From Streptomyces rapamycinicus NRRL 5491 (GTDB lineage Bacteria; Actinomycetota; Actinomycetes; Streptomycetales; Streptomycetaceae), in contig NZ_CP085193.1 in assembly GCF_024298965.1 (NCBI RefSeq), positions 7,998,001 to 8,062,000 of the forward strand: DNA of 64,000 nucleotides. Reading direction: 5' to 3'. The notes below the pieces were generated by a model. It saw only the letters and a program-made list of their open reading frames with translations. It was not told the DNA's origin and made no database searches. A program made the translations under genes and the position numbers. Below are positions 25,542 to 33,879 of this stretch, piece after piece; position 1 is the first letter of the stretch, and every line of letters starts with the position of its first letter.

Positions 25542-26171
25542 ATGTCTCGTACCCTGCCCCGTACCTCGGCCGCGAAGCGGCGCGGTGTCGTGCTCGCCGT
25601 GGCGGCGGGCGCCCTGGCGCTGGGGGCCGCGGCCCCCGCCTCGGCCTCGGCTTCCCAGTCCTCCTCTGCGTCGGCCTCCGCCGCCAAGGGGAAGACGTCC
25701 CACGGTCCGGCCCTCTGTGTGATCCGGGCCGACGACGACAGCGCCACGCCGACCACACCGACCAAGCCGGGCAAGGCGGTTGAGCATGCCAAGCCGGTCA
25801 AGCTGACCGAGGCGCGCAAGGTCGCCGGCAAGAAGGCCGTCGCGGCGTCCAAGGACCGCTCCCGCGGGCACGACGACACCTGCGTCGTCATCCCCGCCTT
25901 CCCGACCCACCCCGGGAAGACCTGCAAGGTCGTGGTGATCAGGCATGGCTCCGGGAAGCCGGGCTCCGGCCCCGCCTTCCCCACGAAGCCCGGCAAGCAC
26001 ACCACGCCCGCCAAGCCCTCCAAGCCGGGCAAGCCCACCAAGCCCGGTAAGCCGGGCAAGCCGGGCAAGGTCTGCGTGATCGTCATATCCAAGGACGGGC
26101 ACCGGGTCACCAAGTCGTCCGCGGACGCGAAGACCGCGGCGGTCGAGGCGACCCGCGCGACCCGCTCCTGA
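25542..26171 (+). CDS. Secreted PGK-rich protein with four cysteine-led strands
   Basis: 209 residues. Signal peptide with SRTLPRTSAAKRR basic start, a hydrophobic core LAVAAGALALGAAAP and cleavage near ASA-SAS. The mature part is Lys/Pro/Thr-rich with collagen-like PGKPGKPGK runs and four similar segments, ALCVIRADD, DTCVVIPAF, KTCKVVVIR and KVCVIVISK. I do not recognise a family. Start at ATG 25542 with AAGGAGAG ten bases upstream. A double hairpin terminator follows the stop. Divergent from the two-component genes. Confidence 0.85.
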   Translation: MSRTLPRTSAAKRRGVVLAVAAGALALGAAAPASASASQSSSASASAAKGKTSHGPALCVIRADDDSATPTTPTKPGKAVEHAKPVKLTEARKVAGKKAVAASKDRSRGHDDTCVVIPAFPTHPGKTCKVVVIRHGSGKPGSGPAFPTKPGKHTTPAKPSKPGKPTKPGKPGKPGKVCVIVISKDGHRVTKSSADAKTAAVEATRATRS

Positions 26172-26176
26172 TCCAC

Positions 26177-26237
26177 CGGCCGGCCAAGTGGGGGGCCGGC
26201 CGTCAAATGCCCGGCGCGCACGGCGCGCCGGGCATTT
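26177..26237. terminator. Double hairpin terminator
   Basis: A 9-bp GC hairpin (26177-26185 with 26194-26202) is followed at once by a perfect 15-bp hairpin (26205-26219 with 26223-26237, three-base loop) flanked by AAA on one side and TTT on the other, so it can act in both directions. Confidence 0.85.
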
Positions 26238-26301
26238 CCGTACGCCGTGAGACCGTGTCGGCGCCCGGGAAGCGCAGGACGAGCGAAGGCGTTCACACGG
26301 C

Positions 26302-27030
26302 ATGTCGATCATTCACAAGACCACGATGAGCCCGACCAAGCTGGAGCTCCTCACCCCGTGGCTGCCCCAGCAGCCGTGGTACGCCGCCGCGGGGCGCCCG
26401 CCGGAGCTGTCCCGGGTCGGCGGCTTCCGGCTCGACGATCCGAAGGGCGAGGTGGGGATCGAGTTCATGGTGGTCCGGGACGACGCCGGTGACCGGCCCG
26501 CCTGGTACCACGTACCGATGACCTACCGCGCGGCGCCGCTCGACGGAGCCGAGCGGGCCCTCATCGGCACGACCGAGCACGGGGTGCTGGGGCAGCGGTG
26601 GATCTACGACGGGCCGCATGACCCGGTGCTGGTGGCCCAGTTGATCGCGCTCCTCCAGGGCTGTGCCGAACCGCAGGCGCAGAGCGAATCGCACACCCCC
26701 GACCCCTCCGTCACGGTCGGGGTGACCGGCGCCGGGTTCGACGTCCTGGCAGCCGGGGCCGCGGGGGCGACGGCCGTCGCGAACGGCCCGGACGGCACCC
26801 GTCTGCTGCTGGATGACGGAGGCCCCGCCCTCCACGTGACGCGCGTTCTGCGTGCGGAGCCCGGTGCGGAGCCCGGTGCGGAGCCTGGTGCGGAGTCCGG
26901 TCCGGACTCCGGTCCGGAGTCCGAGTCCACCGGGCCCCTGGGCCATGTCAGCGCGGGCTGGCGGCTGTCGGAGGGCGGCGAGGCCCGCGGCCGGTACGTC
27001 GTGCTGTACGGCGGCGACACGGCGTCCTGA
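26302..27030 (+). CDS. Maltokinase N-terminal cap-like domain protein
   Basis: 242 residues, cytoplasmic. The N-terminal segment (KTTMSPTKLELLTPWLPQQP, then GGFRLDDPKGEVGIEFMVV, TYRAAPL and EHGVLGQRWIYDG) matches the Mak_N_cap domain that precedes the kinase domain in actinobacterial maltokinases, but no kinase domain follows. A short AEPGAEPGAESGPDSG repeat tract lies at about residue 195. Stand-alone cap proteins are known in streptomycetes with unknown role. It has its own spacing on both sides, so no operon partner points to a function. Confidence 0.78.
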   Translation: MSIIHKTTMSPTKLELLTPWLPQQPWYAAAGRPPELSRVGGFRLDDPKGEVGIEFMVVRDDAGDRPAWYHVPMTYRAAPLDGAERALIGTTEHGVLGQRWIYDGPHDPVLVAQLIALLQGCAEPQAQSESHTPDPSVTVGVTGAGFDVLAAGAAGATAVANGPDGTRLLLDDGGPALHVTRVLRAEPGAEPGAEPGAESGPDSGPESESTGPLGHVSAGWRLSEGGEARGRYVVLYGGDTAS

Positions 27031-27205
27031 CACCCCGAACGCCCCTCACCGAACCGATAGATCCAATGAATTGACGCCCTGGAGGCGAAGCGAGGCCAAT
27101 CCATGCGCGCTATATTGACGTGTTCCGCTCATAGATCCTACCTTTCCCGGGGCCACCACTCCACGAGTTCCAGCAGGGTTCCAGCAAGGTTCCGCAGGGA
27201 GGGAC

Positions 27206-29920
27206 ATGTCGGAGTACGTACGCTCACGCATCCGGAACGTCCGCAAGGCCCGTAGCGCGGCCCCCAGAGCCGCCGCCGTCGCGGCCGTCTTAGCCACCCT
27301 CGCCACCCTCGGCGCCGCGTTCGGCGGCACCGCCGACGCCGTCGCGCGCGGGCCCCGCCCCGCCGCCGATGTCTATGCCGCCGATGTCTATGCCGCCGAT
27401 GTCTATGTCGCGCCCAACGGCGACGACCGCGCCCCCGGCACCCGCGCCGCCCCCGTCCGCACCCCCGAGCGCGCCCGCGGCCTCGTACGGAAGCGTGTCC
27501 CACACCAGAGTGCCGACCTTACGGTGCACCTCGCGCCGGGCACGTACCGTCTCTCCCGTCCGCTCGTCCTCGACTCCCGCGACTCCGGGGGCAATGGCCA
27601 CCGCGTCATCTGGCAGGGCGGCAAGGGCACCGTGTTCAGCGGTGGGCGGGCGGTCCGGGGCTGGCGGCCGGTCAAGGGCGACGCCGGGCTGTGGTCGGCG
27701 CCCGCGCCCGCCGGGCTGGACAACACCAGGCAGCTGTATGTGAACGGCGTCCGCGCCCAGCGGGCGCGCGGGCCGATCCCGGTGACCCTCACCGCCACCG
27801 ACACCGGCTACACCGCGTCCGCCGACACCCTCGCCCGCTGGCGCAACCCGTCGGACATCGAGTTCGTCTACCCCAGCGGTGAGGCGCTGTGGAACATCCA
27901 GCAGTACGGACTCGGCCCGTGGACCGAACCGCGCTGCCCCATCGGCTCGATGACCGGCACCACCGTCACCATGGCCCAGCCGTGCTGGGACAACTCCACC
28001 AAGCGCGTGGAGTTCCCCGACATCCCCGGCCGCAGCATCAACATGGTCGGCCCCGCCAAGCTCACCAGCGGCGCGCTGCCCGGCTATGCCGAGAACGCCT
28101 TCGAGGTCCTGGACCAGCCCGGGGAGTGGTACCTCGACCGGCACACCCGCACCGTCTACTACCGCCCGCGCTCCGGGGAGAACCCGCGCACCGCCGATGT
28201 GGAGGCGCCGGTCCTGGAGAAGCTGGTCGACGGGCGGGGCACCGGGCGCGCGCCGCTGCACGACATCGCCCTGCGCGGCATCGAGTTCTCGTACGCCACC
28301 TGGCTCACCCCCTCCTCGCCCGAGGGCTTCTCCGAGGTGCAGGCGGGCTATACGGTGACCGGCCCGGAGGGCTGGAAGACCCAGGGGCTGTGCGACTACA
28401 CCCCGGGCGGCACCTGCCCGTACGCGTCCTGGACCAAGATGCCCGGCAACGTGGCCATCAGCCACGGCCGTGACATCGAGTTCTCCGACGACGCCTTCAC
28501 CCACCTCGGCGCGGCCGGGCTCGAACTCGGCACCGGAACGCGGAACGCGACCGTACGCGGCAATGTCTTCACCGACATCTCCGGCAACGGCATGGAGATC
28601 GGCGGGGTGGACGCCCCAGAGCCGGGCAGCGACGCCGACCTCACCCGCGCGGTGTCGGTGACGAACAACCACCTCTACGCACTGCCCCGCGAGTACCACG
28701 GCGGCGTCGCCATCCTCAACGGCTACACCCGCGACAACACCATCGCCCACAACCAGATCGACCACGTCGCCTACTCGGCGATCTCGATGGGCTGGGGCGG
28801 CTGGCCCGACAAGATCGGCAAACCGGCCACCGCCAATGTCTCCCGCGACAACAGGGTGGCCGACAACCTCATCTTCGACTACATGCAGGCACTCGACGAC
28901 GGCGCCGGCGTCTACACCCAGGGCCTCACCGGAAGCTCCCTCGGCAACGGCGAGAAGATCACCGGCAATGTCATCCACGACGGGTGGGGGCTGGGCCGGA
29001 CCGTCTACACCGACAACGGCTGCACCTACGTCACGGTCGAGGGCAACGTCCTCTACGGCGCTCAGGCCAACGTCCTCAGCGCACACGTCGACTACCGTGA
29101 CGACCTCGGCAACAACGACCCGACCCGCATCGTCGGCAACTACTGGGAGCAGGGCGACCCCGACGGGGACGACAAGGGCGTGGTGACCAGCGGCAACCAC
29201 ATCCTGGCCGCCCCGTCCAAGGCACCCGCCGACATCGTGGCCGCGGCCGGTCTCCAACCCCGCTACCGGGGGCTGCTCGGCCGTACGTACGCCGCCGACT
29301 CCGTGCCCGAAGCACCCACCCGCGTGGGCGACTTCGCGGCGGACGGCTCGGTGTACGTCACCTGGAACCCGTCGTATGTCGAGGGCGGGACCCCGGTCAC
29401 CTCGTACACCGTCACCGCGACGTCCTCCGATGGCGCCCACACCGTCTCCACCACCGTCCCGGCGGCGCGCTTCAAGCGGATCGCGTACGCGGTGGTCGAC
29501 GGGCTCATCAACGGCACGCCGTACACGGTGACCGTCACGGCCCGCAACGGGGCGGGGCGGAGCGAGACGTCGCTGTCCGCCGCGCCCGTCACGCCCACGG
29601 CGGATGGTTCCGGTGTCCTGCCCGACGCCCCCACCGGTGTGAAGGCCAACGCGGATGCCACGGCGGCGACACTGTCCTGGACCCCGCCCAAGACCACCGG
29701 CACCACCCCGGTCATCGGCTACCGCATCACCGTCTCCGACGGCCGTACGGTCACCGTGACCGGCCGCGACGTCCTGGTCTCCCAGCCCCGGGCCAAGGGG
29801 ATGCTGCGGGTGATCGGCAAGCTGCGCCCGGCCACCGCGTACACCTTCTCGATCGCGGCACTGACCGCCACGGGCACCGGCCCGTCGGCGGATGCGTCCG
29901 TCACGACTCCGAACGGATAA
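27206..29920 (+). CDS. Secreted right-handed beta-helix protein with two Fn3 domains
   Basis: 904 residues. Signal peptide at residues 1-45; codon 29 is TTA, a rare codon that in Streptomyces makes translation depend on the bldA tRNA. A tandem AADVY tract (15-bp units) follows. Residues about 65-680 are a pectate-lyase-like parallel beta-helix (VYVAPNGDDRAPGT at the start, repeated NVAISHGRDIEFSDDAF and NATVRGNVFTDISGNGM-type coils), followed by two fibronectin type III domains (APTRVGDFAADGSVYVTW and DAPTGVKANADATAATLSW). It probably acts on a polysaccharide outside the cell. RBS AGGGAGGG directly upstream. Confidence 0.87.
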   Translation: MSEYVRSRIRNVRKARSAAPRAAAVAAVLATLATLGAAFGGTADAVARGPRPAADVYAADVYAADVYVAPNGDDRAPGTRAAPVRTPERARGLVRKRVPHQSADLTVHLAPGTYRLSRPLVLDSRDSGGNGHRVIWQGGKGTVFSGGRAVRGWRPVKGDAGLWSAPAPAGLDNTRQLYVNGVRAQRARGPIPVTLTATDTGYTASADTLARWRNPSDIEFVYPSGEALWNIQQYGLGPWTEPRCPIGSMTGTTVTMAQPCWDNSTKRVEFPDIPGRSINMVGPAKLTSGALPGYAENAFEVLDQPGEWYLDRHTRTVYYRPRSGENPRTADVEAPVLEKLVDGRGTGRAPLHDIALRGIEFSYATWLTPSSPEGFSEVQAGYTVTGPEGWKTQGLCDYTPGGTCPYASWTKMPGNVAISHGRDIEFSDDAFTHLGAAGLELGTGTRNATVRGNVFTDISGNGMEIGGVDAPEPGSDADLTRAVSVTNNHLYALPREYHGGVAILNGYTRDNTIAHNQIDHVAYSAISMGWGGWPDKIGKPATANVSRDNRVADNLIFDYMQALDDGAGVYTQGLTGSSLGNGEKITGNVIHDGWGLGRTVYTDNGCTYVTVEGNVLYGAQANVLSAHVDYRDDLGNNDPTRIVGNYWEQGDPDGDDKGVVTSGNHILAAPSKAPADIVAAAGLQPRYRGLLGRTYAADSVPEAPTRVGDFAADGSVYVTWNPSYVEGGTPVTSYTVTATSSDGAHTVSTTVPAARFKRIAYAVVDGLINGTPYTVTVTARNGAGRSETSLSAAPVTPTADGSGVLPDAPTGVKANADATAATLSWTPPKTTGTTPVIGYRITVSDGRTVTVTGRDVLVSQPRAKGMLRVIGKLRPATAYTFSIAALTATGTGPSADASVTTPNG

Positions 29921-30051
29921 GGGGGCGAAAGCTCAAATTCTGCTCTGAAATGGCACTCATCAGGGTTCATCACCGTTCAGAAAGACAAAACTGACGGTAC
30001 TTGAGCAGTTCGGATGGACACGGATGGAAAAGGTTGGACGGGGGCATTCCG

Positions 30052-30717
30052 ATGTGTGCCATGACCAGACGCCCGGACCTCTATGACATCGCCTATCTGG
30101 TGGGCGGGCGGCCGTGGGTGATCCAGACCCTTCTGATAGCGCTCCAGGAGCGGGATGTGATCACCCTCCGGCGCTCCCGGATCCGCGCCACGGCGGGCGA
30201 GGGGGCCGAGCACCCGGGGGCCGAGCACCCGATAGAGCGGGCGCTCATCGCGCTGTGCCCGAGCTCGCGGCCGGTGGACCGCGTGGTCCCCGCGCTGCTC
30301 GACGGACCCGAACTGGCGGAGATCCGGCTCCGGCTCGCGGCTGACGGACTGCTCACCCGTCTCCGGGGCCGCCCCACCCGCACGGGCAGGCGCCGCGTGG
30401 AAGCGGCCGTGCGGGAGGGGGCGCTCCCCTCGTACGTCTTCTACGGCCCCGTCGTCGTCCCGGAACCGGCCCGGCGCAGGGCCGTCAGCGACGCGATACC
30501 CATCCCGACCGGCGACCCGGCCTACTGGGACCGGAACCTCCTCATCGCCTACGACCCCGGGTACCTCGACCAGGAGTCCTTCTACACCGCACATGGGTGG
30601 GCCGACGACCGTGGCGGAAGCCATGGCGGCGACCACGGTGGGAGCCACGGCGGCGACTATGGCGGCGGCCACCACTCCTGCGGCGGAGGGGGAGGCGGTG
30701 GCGGTGGCGGCGACTAA
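30052..30717 (+). CDS. TIGR04222-like protein with Gly-rich C-terminus
   Basis: 221 residues from ATG 30052 (GGGGG upstream; a TTG at 30001 is an alternative). The start RPDLYDIAYLVGGRPWVIQT and the HPIERALIALCPSS segment match the conserved helical part of TIGR04222 proteins, and the end is the usual Gly/His run with a lone Cys (HHSCGGGGGGG). Unlike many members I see no membrane helices, so it may be a soluble or shortened version. Function of the family is unknown. Confidence 0.72.
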   Translation: MCAMTRRPDLYDIAYLVGGRPWVIQTLLIALQERDVITLRRSRIRATAGEGAEHPGAEHPIERALIALCPSSRPVDRVVPALLDGPELAEIRLRLAADGLLTRLRGRPTRTGRRRVEAAVREGALPSYVFYGPVVVPEPARRRAVSDAIPIPTGDPAYWDRNLLIAYDPGYLDQESFYTAHGWADDRGGSHGGDHGGSHGGDYGGGHHSCGGGGGGGGGGD

Positions 30718-30754
30718 GCCTGCCCGGTGGGTCGCCTGCGGCGTGCTGCACCCC

Positions 30755-30835
30755 TCCCCGCGCCTTCCCACGCAGCGTCGATTTGCGGCTCCGCCGCGTG
30801 GGGGCTCCGCCCCAGACCCCGACCGCGCCGCAGGT
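30755..30835. repeat. GGGGCTCCGCCCC-type intergenic palindromes
   Basis: Contains CCTTCCCACGC, GCGGCTCCGCCGC and GGGGGCTCCGCCCC hairpins in the gap between the convergent TIGR04222-like and cupin genes. Same family as the elements near 9720-9890, 31720-31880 and 57520-57900; probably a terminator region. Confidence 0.6.
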
Positions 30836-30857
30836 GGCGCGGCGGGCGCGCCCGGCG

Positions 30858-31217
30858 TCAGGCGGTGGCCGCGTCCTCGTAAGGCGTGGGGCAGCCATGC
30901 GTGGCGGTCACGGCCGTGAGCAGCACCACCGAGTCCTCCAGCGCCCGCAACCCGTGCCGTTCGTGCGGCAAGTCCTGCACCTGGCCCGCGATGAGATCCA
31001 GCCGGTCACCGCCGCCGGTCAGCCGTACATGCCCGTGCAGCACCTGGAGGCTGGCCGCCGGGGGAGCGTTGTGCTCGTCGAGCTCACAGCCGGAGACCAT
31101 GGCGATCACGCTCTGCCGCAGCGGGCCGTCGTGCAGGAACAGATGTGCGCTGCGCCCGTGCGGATCGGCCTTGGCCTGGTCCAGATGGTGGCGCGCGAGC
31201 GCGGTGAGGTCATCCAT
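30858..31217 (-). CDS. Small cupin-domain protein
   Basis: 119 residues from ATG 31217 (GAGGGGCACAC upstream). A helical N-terminus is followed by a cupin core (SLQVLHGHVRLTGGGDRLDLIAG, then DLPHERHGLRALEDSVVLLT) with His residues placed like those of metal-binding small cupins. No enzyme assignment is possible. Divergent from cutA with about 135 bases between them. Confidence 0.78.
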   Translation of the reverse strand: MDDLTALARHHLDQAKADPHGRSAHLFLHDGPLRQSVIAMVSGCELDEHNAPPAASLQVLHGHVRLTGGGDRLDLIAGQVQDLPHERHGLRALEDSVVLLTAVTATHGCPTPYEDAATA

Positions 31218-31353
31218 GTGTGCCCCTCGATCGGTCCGGTCTGATCGTTGGCGGGTTCCCTCAATCCTCACCGGCTAGCGTGGTGGGCGCCAGTCCGCAG
31301 CCGCGCCGTGCAATTTGCCGTGCAACCGCCCCGTGGAGAGAGGTACCGCAGCA

Positions 31354-31677
31354 GTGGCCGACTACCTGACCGTACTGACCACCACCGACACCCCCGAGAA
31401 GGCCGAGGCGCTGGCCCGTGGGGCGATCGAGGCCCGGCTGGCGGCCTGTGCGCAGATCAGCCAGCCCGTGACATCCGTGTACCGGTGGGAGGGCGAGGTC
31501 GAGACGGCGGCCGAGTGGCAGGTGCTGTTCAAGACCACCGCCGCGCGCTACGACGAGCTGGAGGCGCATATCCGCGAGGCGCACGACTACGAGACCCCCG
31601 AGGTCATCGCGACGCCCATCGTGAACGGCAGCGAGGACTACCTGGCGTGGGTGGTGTCGGAGACGACGATCGGCTGA
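31354..31677 (+). CDS. cutA: Divalent-cation tolerance protein CutA
   Basis: 107 residues from GTG 31354. Family signature: TVLTTTDTPEKAEALARGAI, LAACAQIS, VTSVYRWEGEVE, EWQVLFKTT and PEVIATPIVNGSEDYLAWV. Forms ferredoxin-like trimers in the cytoplasm; linked to copper and other metal tolerance in enterobacteria, role unclear in actinomycetes. An upstream ATG at 31315 in frame gives a non-conserved extension and was not used. Confidence 0.92.
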   Translation: MADYLTVLTTTDTPEKAEALARGAIEARLAACAQISQPVTSVYRWEGEVETAAEWQVLFKTTAARYDELEAHIREAHDYETPEVIATPIVNGSEDYLAWVVSETTIG

Positions 31678-31719
31678 CGGTGATCGAGGGCCGGGGCGTG
31701 GGCTACGGGGTGTCCGCCC

Positions 31720-31880
31720 GGCTGCTCCCTCCCTGCCCCTTCCCACGGCATCGATATGCGGCTCCGCCACGTGGTGGGGCTCCGCCCCTCAGCCCCGGGG
31801 TCCAGGGGCGGAGCCCCTGGTATCGGGAAGGGGCGGGGAGGGGAGCGGCCCGCCGCAGGCGTCACGATCCGCCAGACGCC
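31720..31880. repeat. Intergenic palindromic element with conserved tail
   Basis: Holds GGGGCTCCGCCCC and GGGGCGGAGCCCC arms, outer CCCTTCCCA/GGGAAGGGG arms, and a tail (31825-31878) closely matched by 57844-57897. It lies just past the stop of the leftward YdcF gene, as the other copy does past the CatB-like gene. Confidence 0.65.
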
Positions 31881-31912
31881 CCCGGGCCCCTGGGCGAGAT
31901 CCGGGGCGACGG

Positions 31913-32623
31913 TCAACGCGAGCCAGAGCGCGAGCCGGCGCCCGAGCCCCGCTCCGCCAGCGCCTCCTCGATCCCCCGCTCCCGCGGCCCAAGGAAGTGC
32001 GGATCCGGCTCGAACGCCGCGTCCAGCGCCGCCTTGCCCGCCGCCACGACCTCCCGCGTGCCACCGAAGTACCAGGTCGCATCGTGCGGCTCGTCGACCG
32101 CGACCCCGTACGCGTCGATCCCCGCCGCCCCGCACAGCGCCAGCGCCCGGCGGACATGGAACCCCTGGCTCACCAGTACCGCCTTGTGCACCCCGAAGAC
32201 CCGCCGGGCCCGGCTGCAGGAGTCCCAGGTGTCGAACCCCGCGAAGTCGCTCACGATCCGCCGGTCCGGGACCCCGCGCTTGACCAGGTACGCGCGCATC
32301 GCGTCCGGCTCGTCGTAGTCATGGCGGCTGTTGTCGCCCGTGACCAGCAGCGCATGGATCCTGCCGGTCTTGTAGAGCCGTACGGCGGCGTCCAGCCGGT
32401 GCGCCAGATACGGCGACGGCTCCCCGTTCCACAGCCCCGCCCCGAAGACCACCCCGACCGGGGCCGAGGGCACATCGGCGACCGTATGGATCCGGTCGTC
32501 GGTGCTCAGCCGCAGCCAGGTCGCGGGGAGCAGGGCCAGTACGCACACCAGGACGCTCCCCCGCACCAGTCGCCGCCACCCCCGCCGTGTTCTCGGCAAC
32601 CGCCCCCGCACCCACCCCAGCAT
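31913..32623 (-). CDS. YdcF/SanA-type DUF218 membrane protein
   Basis: 236 residues. One membrane segment near the N-terminus (RGSVLVCVLALLPATWLRL), then a DUF218 domain outside the membrane: VGVVFGAGLWNGEPSPYLAHR, ALLVTGDN, EPDAMRAYLVKRGVPDRRI and VLVSQGFHVRRALALC. Layout matches E. coli SanA, which is linked to the vancomycin permeability barrier; biochemical role is not known. The C-terminal tail is Ser/Gly/Arg-rich. Confidence 0.88.
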   Translation of the reverse strand: MLGWVRGRLPRTRRGWRRLVRGSVLVCVLALLPATWLRLSTDDRIHTVADVPSAPVGVVFGAGLWNGEPSPYLAHRLDAAVRLYKTGRIHALLVTGDNSRHDYDEPDAMRAYLVKRGVPDRRIVSDFAGFDTWDSCSRARRVFGVHKAVLVSQGFHVRRALALCGAAGIDAYGVAVDEPHDATWYFGGTREVVAAGKAALDAAFEPDPHFLGPRERGIEEALAERGSGAGSRSGSR

Positions 32624-32879
32624 GCGCTCCCCCTCTTCGCCTCACTGATCGGCTCGCGCTGTGGGACGCCGGGGAGGGGAGCGGCGGTTGCCTCATCCGG
32701 CCCAGGTGACGCGCACCACGGCGATCAGCTGCTGACTGGCCACCGGCAGGAAGAAGCGAGCGGCGCAGTGTGGCCGGCGTTCGATGCCGACGACGCGGAG
32801 CCTGTCGCTCGGGGCGGGTCTGCCGCCCGGATAGGCTGAGTGACCCCCCCGTCAGCGAAAACAACAGGTGATCCACGCC

Positions 32880-33863
32880 ATGCCCCCGATTCCCACCGCA
32901 GAGCTCCATCTCCATATCGAGGGCACCCTGGAGCCCGATCTGGCCTTCGCGCTCGCCGGGCGCAATGGGGTCGAGCTGCCGTTCGCCACCGAGGAGGAGC
33001 TGCGGGCCGCGTACTCCTTCGGGGACCTCCAGGACTTCCTGGACCTCTACTACGCGCTGATGACCGTGTTGCGCACCGAGGACGACTTCGCCGACCTCAC
33101 CAACGCGTATCTGGCCCGCGCCCGTGCGCAGGGCGTACGGCATGCGGAGATCTTCTTCGACCCGCAGGCGCACACCGCGCGCGGCGTGGAGATCGACACG
33201 GTCATCCGCGGGATCGGCCGCGCGCTGGACGCCGCGCCGCGCGCGTACGGCATCACCACGCGTCTGATCATGTGCTTCCTGCGCGACGAGAGCGCCGAGT
33301 CGGCCCTGGCGACCTTCGAGGCGGCCCGCCCCCACCTGGACCGGATCGCCGCCGTCGGCCTGGACTCGGCGGAGGTCGGGAACCCGCCCTCGAAGTTCCG
33401 CGAGGTGTACGCGCTGGCGCGGGAGGCCGGGCTGAAGTGCGTCGCGCACGCGGGGGAGGAGGGGCCGCCCGCGTATGTGTGGGAGGCGCTCGACGTCCTT
33501 GGCGTGGACCGCGTCGACCACGGGGTGCGGAGCCTGGAGGACGAGGCGCTGGTGGCCCGGCTGGTCGCGGACCGGACCCCGCTGACCGTCTGCCCCCTGT
33601 CGAACGTCCGGCTGCGCGTCGTGGACCGCGTCGAGGACCATCCGCTGCCCGCGATGCTGGACGCCGGTCTGCTGGTGACGGTCAACTCCGACGACCCCGC
33701 CTACTTCGGCGGCTACGTGGGCGACAACTACACCGCCGTACGGGACGCGCTCGACCTCGACGAGGCGACCCTGCGCACCCTGGCCCGCAACTCCTTCCAG
33801 GCCGCCTTCCTGGACGAGGAGACGCGGGCGGCGTATCTGAAGGAGGTCGAGAGCTGGAGCTGA
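32880..33863 (+). CDS. Adenosine/adenine deaminase
   Basis: 327 residues from ATG 32880 (an in-frame GTG at 32868 is an alternative). Metal and catalytic motifs of the family: HLHIEG at residues 11-16, HAGEEG near residue 197, VDHGVRSL near residue 220 and SDDPAYFGG near residue 280. The segment ADRTPLTVCPLSNVRLRV resembles the adenine deaminase (Aah1-like) branch more than classical adenosine deaminases, so either substrate is possible. Purine salvage in the cytoplasm. Confidence 0.9.
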   Translation: MPPIPTAELHLHIEGTLEPDLAFALAGRNGVELPFATEEELRAAYSFGDLQDFLDLYYALMTVLRTEDDFADLTNAYLARARAQGVRHAEIFFDPQAHTARGVEIDTVIRGIGRALDAAPRAYGITTRLIMCFLRDESAESALATFEAARPHLDRIAAVGLDSAEVGNPPSKFREVYALAREAGLKCVAHAGEEGPPAYVWEALDVLGVDRVDHGVRSLEDEALVARLVADRTPLTVCPLSNVRLRVVDRVEDHPLPAMLDAGLLVTVNSDDPAYFGGYVGDNYTAVRDALDLDEATLRTLARNSFQAAFLDEETRAAYLKEVESWS

Positions 33864-33879
33864 CGCCGACCGGAGGCGG

